From Candidatus Peribacteria bacterium (GTDB taxonomy: Bacteria > Patescibacteria > JAEDAM01 > Absconditabacterales > Absconditicoccaceae), in contig JAITGP010000046.1 of NCBI GenBank assembly GCA_031280545.1, forward strand, positions 1-45,768: a DNA stretch of 45,768 nt, given 5' to 3'. The notes under the pieces are model-generated. The model had not been told where the DNA came from and did not search any database. It saw only the letters and a program-made list of their open reading frames with translations. The position numbers were made by a program, and so were the translations under genes. Positions 18,981 to 29,234 of this stretch are shown piece after piece. Position 1 is the stretch's first letter. Each line of letters begins with the position of its first letter.

Positions 18981-20174
18981 ATGCTAAAGAAAAATTCTTT
19001 TACTCTTGTTGAAATGTTGTTCGTGATTTTGATTATCTCAATTTTATTGCCCATTATTTTTTCAAGTTATACGAGGATTCAACAGCAAAAACATGAACTT
19101 GATTTGAGACAAAAGCTGTATCAGCAGACTTATGAAGTATTGGAGAGAATGAATGTGCTTTTGCAGGATTATACGGTAGATTATGAGGAGTATTTTAATA
19201 GGCAGATGGTAGGATGTGTAGGTACAGCGAAAAGATGAAATTCTTTTGAACGAAATATTTGAGGAACGGGACATTGTACAAATTTTACTGCTTATGGGAA
19301 TGAAAATTCTGTTTCTCAAATTTCTAATGGGAAAGCAAGGCATGTTCTTTATTATTGTAATTCTTCTAATATGTTGGAATACAATGATACAGCGATCCAT
19401 ACCATACAAAGTCAGTCTGCCTGTCAACATAGTTCTTTTGTTAATTCTCCTTATCGTCAATCTTATGGTCAATATTCAAAACTCTTTTATGATGTAAAAA
19501 GTGACACAGATCTTATTGGAGGTTTAGTAGGAGACTCTGATGATGAAAATTTGTGAGTCTGACCAAAAGCGATAGCTCATGCAACGGGTATTCAGGAGTT
19601 ATATTTTATTTCCCAAGACGGAAAGAGCAGACTGTTTTTTAGAAGAAACTTAGCACAAACAGGAGATTTTGATGGTGATTGATATGCGAATAGTACGTGA
19701 GAAAAACTGTATGTTATTCAGATTTTGAGACTGAGAGGTTTTGATGCAGGGACTTTGCATGACTTTTCTAAAACAGACGGGAATGTAAATCCATGACTTT
19801 ATGATGGGCAAATTGATACGTGGGCGTGTGATGCAAGTCAGGGATTTATTGGACACTGAAGTGGAGTAGGCGGAGCTTATTCTGGTTATAAATTACCAAA
19901 TACTCCAGATGATTGCCGAGAAGATCGATATCAAGGAGATACTACAGTAGATGCATGGAATTTGACGATTTATCCAGACACCGATCCTCAACTTGCTTGG
20001 AAAAGTAATACAGATTGAACTTCTAGTGCCTATCAAATCAATCCTTATGTGAAAGTTTTTATGCTGAATAAAATTTACTTGCCTCGTTGGAGGAATAAAC
20101 TTCAAAGATATTTTCAGGATTTTCAGATTGCTGTGGAAACGATTTTCAATACGCGTTCTTCTTATATGCAGTAA
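18981..20174 (+). CDS. Type IV pilin / pseudopilin-like protein
   Basis: 397 residues from ATG 18981; an in-frame TTG at 18948 is unlikely. The N-terminus LKKNSFTLVEMLFVILIISILLP is a class III prepilin signal: a short basic leader, a Phe-Thr-Leu-Val-Glu site with Glu at +5, and a hydrophobic helix, although the usual Gly before the Phe is Ser here. It would be cleaved and methylated by a PilD-type peptidase not seen in this window. The large globular C-terminal part contains nine in-frame TGA glycines (first at 19236-19238), several cysteines and many aromatic residues, and has no named domain. The length is far above typical major pilins, so it may be a tip adhesin or minor pseudopilin. It precedes the pilB and pilC homologues. 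Confidence 0.87.
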
Positions 20175-20278
20175 AATTTTCTTAATTCACTTTCTTCATG
20201 AAAAAATCTCATCAGTTTTTTGCTTTTTTTTGATTTCTGAGTATACTTAGTAATGAACTTTAACCTTTCTACGTTTGG

Positions 20279-21595
20279 ATGGAAGCACAAAACTTTAGAG
20301 ACCTCCTAAATAAAGCCATATTACAATCAGATATCGTAAAGATTTTTGATTATCTTTTGACGATTGGAGTAGAAGAAGGTGCTTCAGATATCCATATTGA
20401 GCCCTTTGAAAACTATTGTAGAATCAGAATCAGAATTGATGGAGTGCTCCAAGAATTGGTGCAATATCCTAAATCTTTTCATGATAGTATTATTTCAAAA
20501 TTTAAAATTGAGTCTGGTCAGATGAGACCTGATGAAAAGAGACTTCCTCAGGATGCTAGAGTATCTGCAATCACCCAAACCAACAAAGAAATTGATCTCC
20601 GTGCGAATACGCTTCCAACCGTTCGATGAGAAAAATTGGTAATGCGTATCGTGGATAAATCTAAAGAAATCCCAGAATTGAAAGACTTAGGTTTGGAAGG
20701 TTCTAATGGGAAGATTATTGCAAAAAATCTGGCTTATCCAAATGGTATTATTCTCAATACAGGACCAACAGGATCTGGAAAGACTACAACTTTGTATTCT
20801 TGTCTTTCCGATATTAATAAACCTGAGGTGAATATTACTACCTTCGAAGATCCTGTGGAAAATAAAATGATGGGACTTAACCAAGCACAGGTAAGATCAG
20901 ATATTGGATTTACCTTCCTTTCCGGGCTTCGTTCAGCATTGAGACAAGATCCGGATATTATTATGGTGGGGGAAATTCGTGATAGAGAAACGCTTGAAAT
21001 GGCTATGGAATCAGCGATGACGGGACACCTTGTGTTTTCTACTATCCATACCAATTCAGCAGTGGAAACGATTACTAGGGTGATGAATATGGGAGCTCAG
21101 TCTTTTATGCTTGCGGGTACTTTTAATTTGGTGATTGCTCAGAGGTTAGGTAGAAGAGTTTGTTCTCATTGTGCGACTAAAATCTCTGTGAAGGAGGATT
21201 CTAAGTATCAGTATGCTAAAAAGACGTTCCAAAATTTTGATAAAGAAATCCTCAAAAAGGAGATTCGCGATAGGGGTATTACTCAAGAACAGCGATTAGA
21301 CTTTTTTACTAATGGATATATCTCTCAAGGGACAGGAAAAGACCCTAAAACTGGAGAAATTTGTCCTGTATGTAAAGGAGTAGGATACAAAGGTAGAGTT
21401 GGACTCTATGAAATGATGGATTATACTGATGATATTAGAATGATGCTCTTGGATGGGAAATCTGCTTTTGAAATTGGAAAATATGCCTTGTCAAAGGGAA
21501 TGATCGATTTGGAGAGAGATGGTTTATTTAAGGCAATCCAGGGAAAATTGGATCTCAATGAGATTTATAGATTCGTAAAGATTCAAAGTATTTAG
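20279..21595 (+). CDS. pilB: Type IV pilus / type II secretion assembly ATPase (PilB/GspE family)
   Basis: 438 residues from ATG 20279, with a TGA glycine at 20627-20629 in LPTVRGEKLVMRI. This cytoplasmic hexameric ATPase powers pilin polymerisation. Visible are the N2 domain (EGASDIHIEPFENYCRIRIRIDG), Walker A GPTGSGKTTTLY, the Asp box (FEDPVE), Walker B (DPDIIMVGEIRDRET), the His box (GHLVFSTIHTNSA) and a four-cysteine zinc site, CSHC and CPVC. About 55 residues lie between the two cysteine pairs, longer than usual. The N1 domain that normally precedes N2 and contacts PilC/GspL is missing, so the protein starts almost at N2. The gap 20175-20278 holds a candidate promoter (TTGCTT 20220-20225, 16-bp spacer, TATACT 20242-20247) and a 21-codon possible leader ORF. 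Confidence 0.94.
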
Positions 21596-21613
21596 TTTTT
21601 TATTTGCACTATC

Positions 21614-22705
21614 ATGGCACTTGTTGGAAGCATTCAATCACGTATAGACGATTTATTGGTCGATCTCCAGAAACCTAGTCTAGCACAAAAGGCAACGTTT
21701 TTTAGACTTTTGGCGGTATCTCAAAAAGCTGGTTTAGGAATTAGATCTTCTCTTCTTTCTCTCCAGCAGGGAGAAACCCATAAAGGATTGTTGATGATTT
21801 TGGAAGATATGGTGCAAAAATTGACGGAAGGTTCTAGTTTGGCGGACGCTATGGAATATCATATGCATTTCTTCCATTCAGATGAAATTGAATTGATCAG
21901 ATCTACAGAAATTACTGGTAATATGGCTCAAACTCTAGAACAAATCGCTGATAATCTGGAATCAAGCCAAGAAATTAGTGCTAAAATCTCAAAAGCATTG
22001 ACCTATCCGACTTTGGTAATCTGTTTTGCAGTAGTAGCAGTGATTGTCCTTTTGATCTTTGTGATGCCGAATATCGTAGAAATGTATGGAAATCCTGAGG
22101 ATTTGCCAGGTATTACGAAATTTATGCTTGCAGCTTCCTTCTATTTACAAGAGAATCGATATTATATTTTGTGAACGATTGTAGGTGTGTATGTCCTCTA
22201 TAATTTTCTTTATTCCAATGTTTTGATGTTTAAAATGATGATAGATGCTTTGATGCTAAAAATTCCGTTGGTTAAAGATGTGGTGAGGTTGTTTTATATG
22301 AGTAAGTTTACCTCTTTGCTTGGACAGTTTTATAAAGCTGGGGTAAGCCCCGTGATTTCCTTTAAACTTTTGGCAAGTATCTTTGATAACTTTAGTTATA
22401 AGAGAAAAATGATAGAAATTAAAAACTCTATCAGTGCAGGGTTCTCAATTTATGATTCAATGGAGGGTTCAGATTTGTTTGATCCGATTCTGATTCAAAT
22501 TATCAATGTGGGAGAAAATACGGGTTCATTGACTGAAGTAGTAGAAAAAATCTCGTATTACTATACTTCTACACTTAAAAATGCGATTGATGCATTGATG
22601 GCAATTATTGAGCCATTATTGATGGCATTTATCGCTTGTATTGTAGGAGTTTTGTTGGGAGCAATCTATTTGCCGATGGCGGATATGGTAAATCAAATCG
22701 GATAA
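21614..22705 (+). CDS. pilC: Type IV pilus / type II secretion inner-membrane platform protein (PilC/GspF family)
   Basis: 363 residues, with a TGA glycine at 22172-22174 (YYILGTIVGVYV). It anchors the assembly ATPase at the membrane. The two repeated GspF domains are visible: the first around residues 30-150 (LLAVSQKAGLGIRSSLLSL, IRSTEITGNMAQTLEQIADNLE), the second around 220-350 (FTSLLGQFYKAGVSPVISFKLL, IIQIINVGENTGSLTEVVEK approximately). Each domain is followed by hydrophobic helices (about 135-160, 185-205, 335-358). It lies 18 bases after pilB and 24 bases before a periplasmic protein gene. No Shine-Dalgarno is visible; the leader TTTATTTGCACTATC is pyrimidine-rich. Confidence 0.94.
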
Positions 22706-22729
22706 TTTTATTCTTTCTTTTGCTTTTTT

Positions 22730-23407
22730 ATGAAATTACTTAAATTTTCCCTTATTTTTGCCAGCCTTTTTCTTTCTAGTATTTCCATGCTTTCTTTTGC
22801 AAATAATCTTTCTGTGCGAAATCTCTTCGGCACTCATATCGATATTGGACTGGGAGTGACTCTTTCTTCTACTAATGTGGATCAAGAGGTGGCTAATGTG
22901 TTAGCTTTGCAAAAAGTATTAAAAAATCAACTTTCTTTTCCTTTGATTGATCAATTAGACGTTGCTACCAATGAAACTGCTAGGAATGTGGTACTTGTAA
23001 ATTATCTCACTGTTTCTCAGAAATTACTTCAAACTTCTCAAACAGCAATTGAATCTGAATTAGCTCTTGCGGAATCTTTTCAGACTTTAGGAAAAACCTG
23101 TGAAGAACCGATTGTAGGATTAAATAAAGACTTTACTATTGCGGTGCAGGAGTATGATTATGATTTGGCACATTCTCTTTCTCAGCAGATTGCAAAATTG
23201 AGGGCTTGCGTGGCAGAAAATGTCGTATATTATAAAGAGCATTTGCTCTATAGAGATGGTATCAAATCCCTGCAAATAATATTGCAAAAGAGAGTAGACT
23301 ATGTGGAAAGTAATCAGGATAAAATCGTAAGATATTATGATATTTTGAAACCTCAACTTTTGAAAGAGTTGTATAGTATTTCTCAGACGTTAGAAGGGAA
23401 TTTTTAG
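22730..23407 (+). CDS. Exported helical protein of unknown function
   Basis: 225 residues with a clear signal peptide (MKLLKFSLIFASLFLSSISM, cleavage near SFANN). The mature part is almost entirely helical, with leucine/glutamine-rich heptads and two cysteines (near 124 and 164) that could form a disulphide. I recognise no domain. It follows pilC by 24 bases, so it may be an extracytoplasmic part of the pilus-type apparatus, but only position suggests this. No UGA codon is used. The leader before ATG is a long pyrimidine tract. Confidence 0.8.
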   Translation: MKLLKFSLIFASLFLSSISMLSFANNLSVRNLFGTHIDIGLGVTLSSTNVDQEVANVLALQKVLKNQLSFPLIDQLDVATNETARNVVLVNYLTVSQKLLQTSQTAIESELALAESFQTLGKTCEEPIVGLNKDFTIAVQEYDYDLAHSLSQQIAKLRACVAENVVYYKEHLLYRDGIKSLQIILQKRVDYVESNQDKIVRYYDILKPQLLKELYSISQTLEGNF

Positions 23408-23433
23408 AGGACTTCCTTGCAAAAGTTTTTCAT

Positions 23434-23461
23434 TTGAAAACGACTAGCATTTTCGTATACT
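23434..23461 (+). promoter_or_regulatory. Promoter of ricT
   Basis: TTGAAA (23434-23439), 16-bp spacer, TATACT (23456-23461). The block CATTTGAAAACG around the -35 box is repeated at the promoter at 25444. Confidence 0.75.
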
Positions 23462-23512
23462 CTCTAAAAAGGAAGAATTTTCCTCTTTACCTTCAGAGTT
23501 TTTTCTCAACTT

Positions 23513-24418
23513 ATGCATACTGTCGCTGTTTTGGATCGATATACCAATAAATATCTTATTGTGGAAGCTATTCCTGATGAGGATTTTGAACTTATCAAAG
23601 TTGGAAATAAACTCGTTTATGGTTTACCAGATGCGAAAACAGGAGCGATTAAAAACTCTGTAGGAATTGTGATTGAAACTGTACCGATTCCCAAAACCTC
23701 TTCGAGATCTGTAGATGGAGAGAGGGGAGATAAATGGCTTTGTGTGAATTATGTTCGTATCCTCAAAGAACAAGAAAAAACTGATTTTGATGAACAACAG
23801 CAAATTGCTCTCAAGATTTTTCCGACCTTTAAGAAGGAGTTCCAAGCAGAATATCCCAATTCTGTGCCAATTACTGCGAGATTCCAGATTTTTTCCAATC
23901 AGCTTTATTTTTTCTTCTATTCTGAGGAGCGTTATGTGTTTACAGAATTTGTGAAAAGGTTTCGTGAAAAGCTGGGGATGAATATGTTCCTTTTCCAAAT
24001 TTGAGCGAGAGATATGATGAGAATGTCGCCTGGAGCCGATGGAATGTTTGGGGCTTGTGGGAACCAACTCTGCTGTAAATCTCACATGGTTTTGCCAAAT
24101 ATCGAAATTGAAGCGGTTATTATGCAGAATCTGGAAGGTCGTGATATTGAAAAACTCAAAGGAAAATGCTGAAAGCTCAAATGTTGTTTGCTTTTTGAAC
24201 TAGATTTGTATGTCCAAGAAAATAAACGTTATCCTCACAAGGGAACTAAAATTAATACCTGTAAGTTGACTAATCATTGCAAAAGTAAGGATTGTCATGT
24301 GGAGGAGTGTCAAGGTGTAGTGACATCGTTTAATATTATTACTCAGGAAGTGAATATTAGGACAAAAGATGCATTTTTGAGAATCCCTATTGAAAAGCTT
24401 AAAAACATAAATTCTTAA
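23513..24418 (+). CDS. ricT: PSP1-domain protein, RicT/YaaT family
   Basis: 301 residues. TGA glycines at 24002-24004 (FQIGARDMMRM) and 24170-24172 (KGKCGKLKCCL) sit on glycines of the PSP1 consensus, so the standard code splits this gene. The cysteine-rich core is intact: GACGNQLCC, KCGKLKCCL and further cysteines near the C-terminus (CKLTNHCKSKDCHVEEC). In Bacillus the family member RicT forms an iron-sulphur complex with RicA and RicF that stimulates RNase Y-dependent mRNA processing. No partner gene is seen here. The extra cysteine-rich C-terminal stretch could hold a further cluster. It has its own promoter, and a TPR-protein gene follows 32 bases later. Confidence 0.9.
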
Positions 24419-24450
24419 TTTGATCTCAGTTTTTATTCTGTATCTTTACA

Positions 24451-25434
24451 ATGGAAAAGTATTGAACTTATCTTCGATTGGTACTTACTGTGGTACTTAT
24501 TCTGATTCCTGTTTCGATGGCTCTTTTATGGTGAGTAAAAAAGACTAAGAGAATCCGATTTAAGGCTTTTGATTTACTCAGAGATCGTTATTATTCTCAG
24601 CAAATCAGGAAGGAGCTTGAAGAAAAAAAGGAAAGTATTATCAATCCAAAGTCTGATGATGCTTCCGAAACCAATGAAGAATTTCAAAAAGTGATTGAGA
24701 ATGCGATTGAAGAAGTGAGTGAGGAGGAAACTCCTTCAGATGTTCCTGCTAGTGTAGAAGCTACTCGCGAAATGAAACAATCCCAGAAAGAAGGATCACA
24801 GGAAGAAATCCCTGGAGTTGTCTCACAAGTAATTGCACAAGATACTTTAGAACCTCAGCCATTGGATCCTAAGATTCAGAAACTCCTTGATCGTATTTAT
24901 GTTGAGGCTAATTTTCTCAAGAATGAAGGGAAGTTTGAAGATTATGAAAAGAAAGTCATTGAAGGGCTTGCTATTGATCCGACAAATCTCGAACTTACCA
25001 AAATGCTCACGGATTTGTATTTTACGCTTTGAAGTCATAAAAAAGCTCTTTCCCTATTGAAAAAGATTATTGAACGAGATCCTGAAGATCATAAATCCCT
25101 TCGACAAATTGGGGAAATCTATTTTATTAATGGAGATAATCAAACTGCAGAGCTCTTGGTGGAAAAAGCTATTAATCTCAAGCCAGATAGTCCAAAATAT
25201 AACCTTAGCTTGGTGGAGATTTACTACAATACGGATAGGGTGAATGACGCTATCGCTTGTATGGAAAAGATTATTAAGCTTCGTCCAGCTAATACCAATT
25301 ACTTACTGACTCTTGCTGAACTTTACGAGGAAATCAACGATATTGCCAATGCAAAGAAATACTATTTCAGCATTCTGGAATTTGAACCAAGTAATGAAAA
25401 AGCTAAAAAAAAGCTGAAGCAATATAGCGAATAG
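24451..25434 (+). CDS. Membrane-anchored TPR-repeat protein
   Basis: 327 residues from ATG 24451. TGA glycines at codons 5 and 28 bracket the N-terminal membrane helix (TYLRLVLTVVLILIPVSMALLW), so the anchor is invisible under the standard code. After a charged, probably disordered region (about 60-125, rich in Glu/Ser/Pro), tetratricopeptide repeats occupy about 130-325: YEKKVIEGLAIDPTNLELTKMLTDLYF, a TGA glycine at 25030-25032, then repeats with the helix pairs typical of TPRs (QIGEIYFINGDNQTAELLVE; LAELYEEINDIANAKKYYF). TPRs scaffold protein complexes; the client is unknown. It is probably co-transcribed with ricT. Confidence 0.87.
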
Positions 25435-25443
25435 TTTTTCCAT

Positions 25444-25471
25444 TTGAAAACGTACAATGTTTTCTTATACT
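25444..25471 (+). promoter_or_regulatory. Promoter of the M20-like gene
   Basis: TTGAAA (25444-25449), 16-bp spacer, TATACT (25466-25471). It closely resembles the ricT promoter at 23434. Confidence 0.75.
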
Positions 25472-25548
25472 CAGATTAACAAAATAATCAGCAATCCTAA
25501 TAAAAATAGAAAGAGCAAAATTTTAGCTCTGGAATATATAGAAATAGT

Positions 25549-26796
25549 ATGGTTCTCTCTACGTATTATGAACTCTTAAAAGATTATATCAGTTTCAAAA
25601 CCCTTCATGATACTTCTACTTTTGCGAGTGAGGCAGAAAAGACGGTTAAATGGTTGGCTAATCTTTTTTCGAAATATCGTTTTGAGGTGCAGGAATATAG
25701 TGTGGATGATATCCCGGTTTTGACTGCAAAATTTGTCCAAAATAAGAATCTGCCTACATGTCTGATTTATACCAATTATGATCTTCAATCACAGGAAATA
25801 ACTGCAGACTGGAAAAATAATCCGTTTAATTTGTATTTGGGGAAAGATGAAATTATTGGAAGGGGAGTAGCTGAAAACAAGGGACCCTTTATTATCTATC
25901 TTTCTACCGTTCTGTATCTGATAGCAAATGATAAGCTTTGATATAATGTGACGTTTTTGGTGGATGGGACTCAGAATAAGGTTGGGACAAGCCTTACGGA
26001 GTTTTTGGAAGTACATGCTGAGGAATTAAAATCTGATTTTTGTTTTTGTAGTGCTGGCAGCGGAATTGAAGAAAAACCTACGATTGAAATTGGGCAAAGG
26101 GGAGGAATGAATTTTGATTTGGTGCTTTCTGTCACTCAGTATCCTTTAAATACGACTCTAGAGATGTCGAAACTGTTGGCTAAGTTTTATAATCTCAATA
26201 AAATTGCGATTCCTTATTTTTATTATAATGTGGAGAATGCTAAACCAGAAGCTGAGATTAGGAGATATTGAACAAATTTGGAATATAAAACTATTACGAG
26301 GTCTGTGAAAACCAATCATGCTATTTTGGAGCCTTCGTTAGAAATTACAGGGATCATTAGTTTCCCAAAATTTGAGAAATCTCAAGTTGCTCCTAAAAAG
26401 ACTATTGCGAATTTACAAATGTATCTTGTGCCAAATCAGAATTTTCAGGAAATTATTAATGGACTTCATCAGTGGTTGAAAATGGTCGTTTCTCCTCAGT
26501 TAAAGACGGAACTCGTTATTCATGAGGCGTTCAATCCCTGCAAGTTTGATACAAAAAACACTTATACCCAAAAAGCTATAGCACTTTTGGCTGGTGCTTT
26601 CAAAACTCCGATTGAATATTCGCAAAAAGAAAGCTGATTCAAAATTGCAGAGACTTTGCAGACTTTACTTTGTCCAAATATTATTTCTTTACCTTTAGCT
26701 ACAGAGAGTGGTAATCTCGGTGGGGCAAATGAAAATCTCAATATTGACCATGTGAAAAAGATTTTTGAGTTTTGTGAGGTCTTTTTTGTAGGGTAA
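25549..26796 (+). CDS. M20-family peptidase homologue with degenerate active site
   Basis: 415 residues from ATG 25549 to TAA 26794-26796, with TGA glycines at 25939-25941, 26269-26271 and 26635-26637. The M20 scaffold is recognisable: the metal-site strand, WKNNPF, GRGVAENKGPF and a C-terminal GGANENLN. The metal and catalytic residues have changed: the usual H-x-D is Asn76-Tyr-Asp78, the bridging Asp of GRG-x-x-D is Glu109, and the catalytic Glu-Glu pair is Gln142-Asn143 in DGTQNKVG. The histidine expected before the final Asn-Glu is absent. A zinc peptidase could hardly work this way, so I infer a pseudo-enzyme that perhaps keeps peptide binding. It has its own promoter at 25444. It is not a decayed gene, because the frame is intact. 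Confidence 0.83.
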
Positions 26797-26804
26797 ATTT
26801 CTGA

Positions 26805-26844
26805 TATAAAAAAGCAATCCTTCCATATAATTGGTTGGATTGCT
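26805..26844 (-). terminator. Terminator of the minus-strand prfA/DHHA1 unit
   Basis: Read on the minus strand, AGCAATCC (26837-26844 complement) pairs with GGATTGCT (26813-26820 complement) and is followed by a run of T (26805-26812). It lies just after the DHHA1-protein stop codon. Confidence 0.8.
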
Positions 26845-26853
26845 AAGAGCATC

Positions 26854-27288
26854 TTACATACTTTTGGTTTGCAGGAATTCCTGCAATTTATGTAAGTTGA
26901 TTTTTCCGCTGCCTGTACCTTGATTCCCGCCTCCACCGTAGCTTTTAGCGATTTCTCCACAATTGATCTCATCGTGGGTGGTAAAGAGGGAAAACTTTAC
27001 ATGTTCTCCTGTAGTACAGAAGGACATCATTAATTGGTGCTCCTTTGGGTCGTAGACTGAATCAAAAGCTATTGCAAATGCTTCAGGGGTATTTAAGCAA
27101 ATTGCTTTATATCCCGCTACTTCCGCCTCAAATGCATATTTTTTACATTCAAATGCATTTTTTTGGGAGAGAAAGCTGAGAATTCCCTTTCCAGAGGTGA
27201 TAGTTTCATTTATATATTTATTGAAGGAAAGTTCCCGTTCAAAGATGAAGTCAGGTAGCTCTAATGGATTTAATCCGTAATGTCTCAT
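26854..27288 (-). CDS. Stand-alone DHHA1-type domain, probable DHH phosphoesterase fragment
   Basis: 144 residues. The C-terminal half carries the DHHA1 substrate-binding signature CGEIAKSYGGGGNQGTGSGK, normally GGGHxxAAG in DHH-family phosphoesterases; the histidine is replaced by asparagine here. The N-terminal DHH catalytic domain, with its DHH and metal-binding aspartates, is missing. Upstream codons to the prfA stop stay open if the TGA at 27337-27339 is glycine, but they lack a start and show only a faint DHH-domain-like stretch. The gene may therefore be a truncated remnant still making a binding domain. It lies 90 bases after prfA and before a good terminator, so it is probably expressed from the prfA promoter. 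Function uncertain. Confidence 0.65.
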   Translation of the reverse strand: MRHYGLNPLELPDFIFERELSFNKYINETITSGKGILSFLSQKNAFECKKYAFEAEVAGYKAICLNTPEAFAIAFDSVYDPKEHQLMMSFCTTGEHVKFSLFTTHDEINCGEIAKSYGGGGNQGTGSGKINLHKLQEFLQTKSM

Positions 27289-27378
27289 CCCATACTGGAA
27301 ACTGATTACAGACTCCCAACTATAACATATCGTAAGTCAATAGTAAGTGTTTGGAATTCTATTCCTTAAAAAATCTGA

Positions 27379-28452
27379 TTATGCTTTCATGCTAGCTTCT
27401 AAAAGTTTAGTCTGATTCTCTACCACCATTTTATCCATAATATCTTCAATATTCCCTGCCATAATACTTGGGATATTAGACCAAGATTCATGAATACGAT
27501 GGTCTGTTACTCTGTCTTGAGGAAAATTATAAGTCCTGATCTTTTCTGATCTATCACCCGTTCCAATCTGATCTCCTCTCAGCCCTCTTTCTTCTTCAGT
27601 TTTCTTATCTAATTCAATTTGATAGAGTCTGGATTTTAAGACAGCAAAAGCCTTTTCTTTATTTTGCATTTGGGATTTACTATCTCCGATATTTACAATC
27701 AACCCTGTTGGGATATGATGAAGACGTACTCAAGTCTGATTTTTATTCGCATTTTGACCTCCACTACTAGATGCAGCATAGGTATCCATAGTAATATCTT
27801 TTGGATCGATTTGTACATCCACCTCTTCTGCCTCTGGCATTACGGCAACCGTCACGGTGGAAGTATGTACGCGACCTTGACTTTCTGTATCTGGGATTCT
27901 CTGCACCCTATGTACTCCACTTTCAAACTTCATCAGTGAATAGACTTTTTTTCCTGATATTTTTACCATTACAAATTTTATTCCTCCGATATCCGTTAGC
28001 TGTTCTTCTACAATTTCTGGCTTCCAACCCATTTTTTGGGCATAGGCTAAATACATTTTCAGGAGTTCAGCACCGAAAAGTCCACTTTCGTCCCCTCAGG
28101 CAGCAGGTCTGATTTCGAGGTAAATATTTTTATCATCATTCGGGTCTTTCGGTAAGAGGGCAACTGTTAGGTCTTGGTCAGCTTTTTCAATGGCTTCTTT
28201 TGCTTGGTCTAGTTCTTCTTGAGCCATTTCGAGCATTTCTGTGTCTTGCTCGCTTTTGAGCATTTCTTCAGCGGAGGTTTGGGCTTCCAAGGCTTTTTTG
28301 TATCTTATGGCGATGTTGTAGGTGTCTTCCAAGCCGGAGAGTTCCTTGTTGATGACTTTAGCTTTGTCAGGGTTTTGGAAAACTTCAGGTTGGAGTGCCT
28401 GATTTCTGAGGTCTTCGTATCTGGAGATGATTTTATTGAGTTTTTCTAGCAT
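27379..28452 (-). CDS. prfA: Peptide chain release factor 1
   Basis: 357 residues from ATG 28450-28452; a TTG at 28461 is a less likely start. It ends translation at UAA and UAG. The catalytic GGQ is at residues 231-233. The codon-recognition tripeptide is Pro-Asp-Thr at 187-189 in QRIPDTESQG, where most RF1 have Pro-Ala/Val-Thr. TGA codons read as glycine occur in RPAAGGDESGLFG (the conserved GGDE) and before VRLHHIPTG. Because RF1 does not act on UGA, it is the only release factor needed in an organism where UGA is glycine. It has its own minus-strand promoter at 28492-28519. Confidence 0.96.
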
Positions 28453-28491
28453 TTGATACAAGGTAATAAAAAGCTGTTTTTTGATGTTGAT

Positions 28492-28519
28492 ATTGTATGG
28501 AAACAGAGTTTTGTTTCAA
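28492..28519 (-). promoter_or_regulatory. Promoter of prfA
   Basis: On the minus strand TTGAAA (28514-28519), 16-bp spacer, TACAAT (28492-28497), about 40 bases before the ATG. Confidence 0.7.
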
Positions 28520-28557
28520 GGTGTAAAGGTGGCAAAGATGTATTATTTTTCATATTT

Positions 28558-29211
28558 CTAATAAAAAATCAGACTAAAGAGCGTAAATAACACCCTATAC
28601 ACAGTATCACTTACTACGGAAATATACGTTCCAATAGGATTTCACGGTAAATAAATCAATACCAATAGCACCACAATAAAAATCATCATATGTTGTTCCA
28701 TTCGCTGAGCACCTTTTCTCCAAAAAATCTTGATAAGTCTGTATCAATCCAGAGGAGGAATCGGCAGTAAATTAAACGCCGCTAGTGAGATATTCACGAA
28801 GATGAACAAGGTCCAGAATGTAATAACCAAATCTCCTTGTCCGAGGAGCAAACTTTGTAGAGAACCTCCAAAAATGCTGGCATATAGCATCATCAGAAAC
28901 ATTCCAATCGTGGCAAGGAGGAGGTTCATTGCGGGTCAGGCGAGAGAAGTGATTAATTCGTCTCTACCAGGGTGCTTGTAATAACTTGGATTGATTTGTA
29001 CAGGTTTTCCTCGCCCGAAGCGGAAAAAAATTAGACAAAGTGTTCCGATGGGATCGAGGTGTTTCAGAGGATTAATAGTCAGCCTTCCTTGTAATTTTGG
29101 AGTAGGATCACCGAGTTTGTAAGAGGCGTAAGCGTGAGCATATTCATGTAATCCAATCGATACCAAAAGCGTGATAGCAATATAGATATAATAAATGATA
29201 GAGGATTCCAT
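28558..29211 (-). CDS. M50-family membrane metalloprotease (site-2 protease type)
   Basis: 217 residues from ATG 29209-29211 to TAG 28558-28560. Zinc motif HEYAHA lies in the first membrane helix (residues about 22-27), and the third ligand motif NLLPIPPLDG comes later, where the final glycine is a TGA codon. Other TGA glycines are in SLAGPAMNLL and near the C-terminus (LPGNPIG). Four to five hydrophobic helices are visible. Proteases of this YwhC/SpoIVFB-like group cut substrates inside the membrane, often releasing anti-sigma factors; no substrate is evident here. It lies 23 bases after the solute-binding protein gene on the same strand. Confidence 0.92.
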
Positions 29212-29234
29212 TTGGAAGGATCAAAAGTAAAATC

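Noticed and set aside
24847..25038. Antisense frames inside TPR, gltX, pil and metG genes
   Set aside because: These are composition-driven shadows on the opposite strand of well-supported genes and match no family.
28453..28557. Possible structured RNA between the M50 gene and prfA
   Set aside because: The gap is explained by the prfA promoter, and I see no extended stem.
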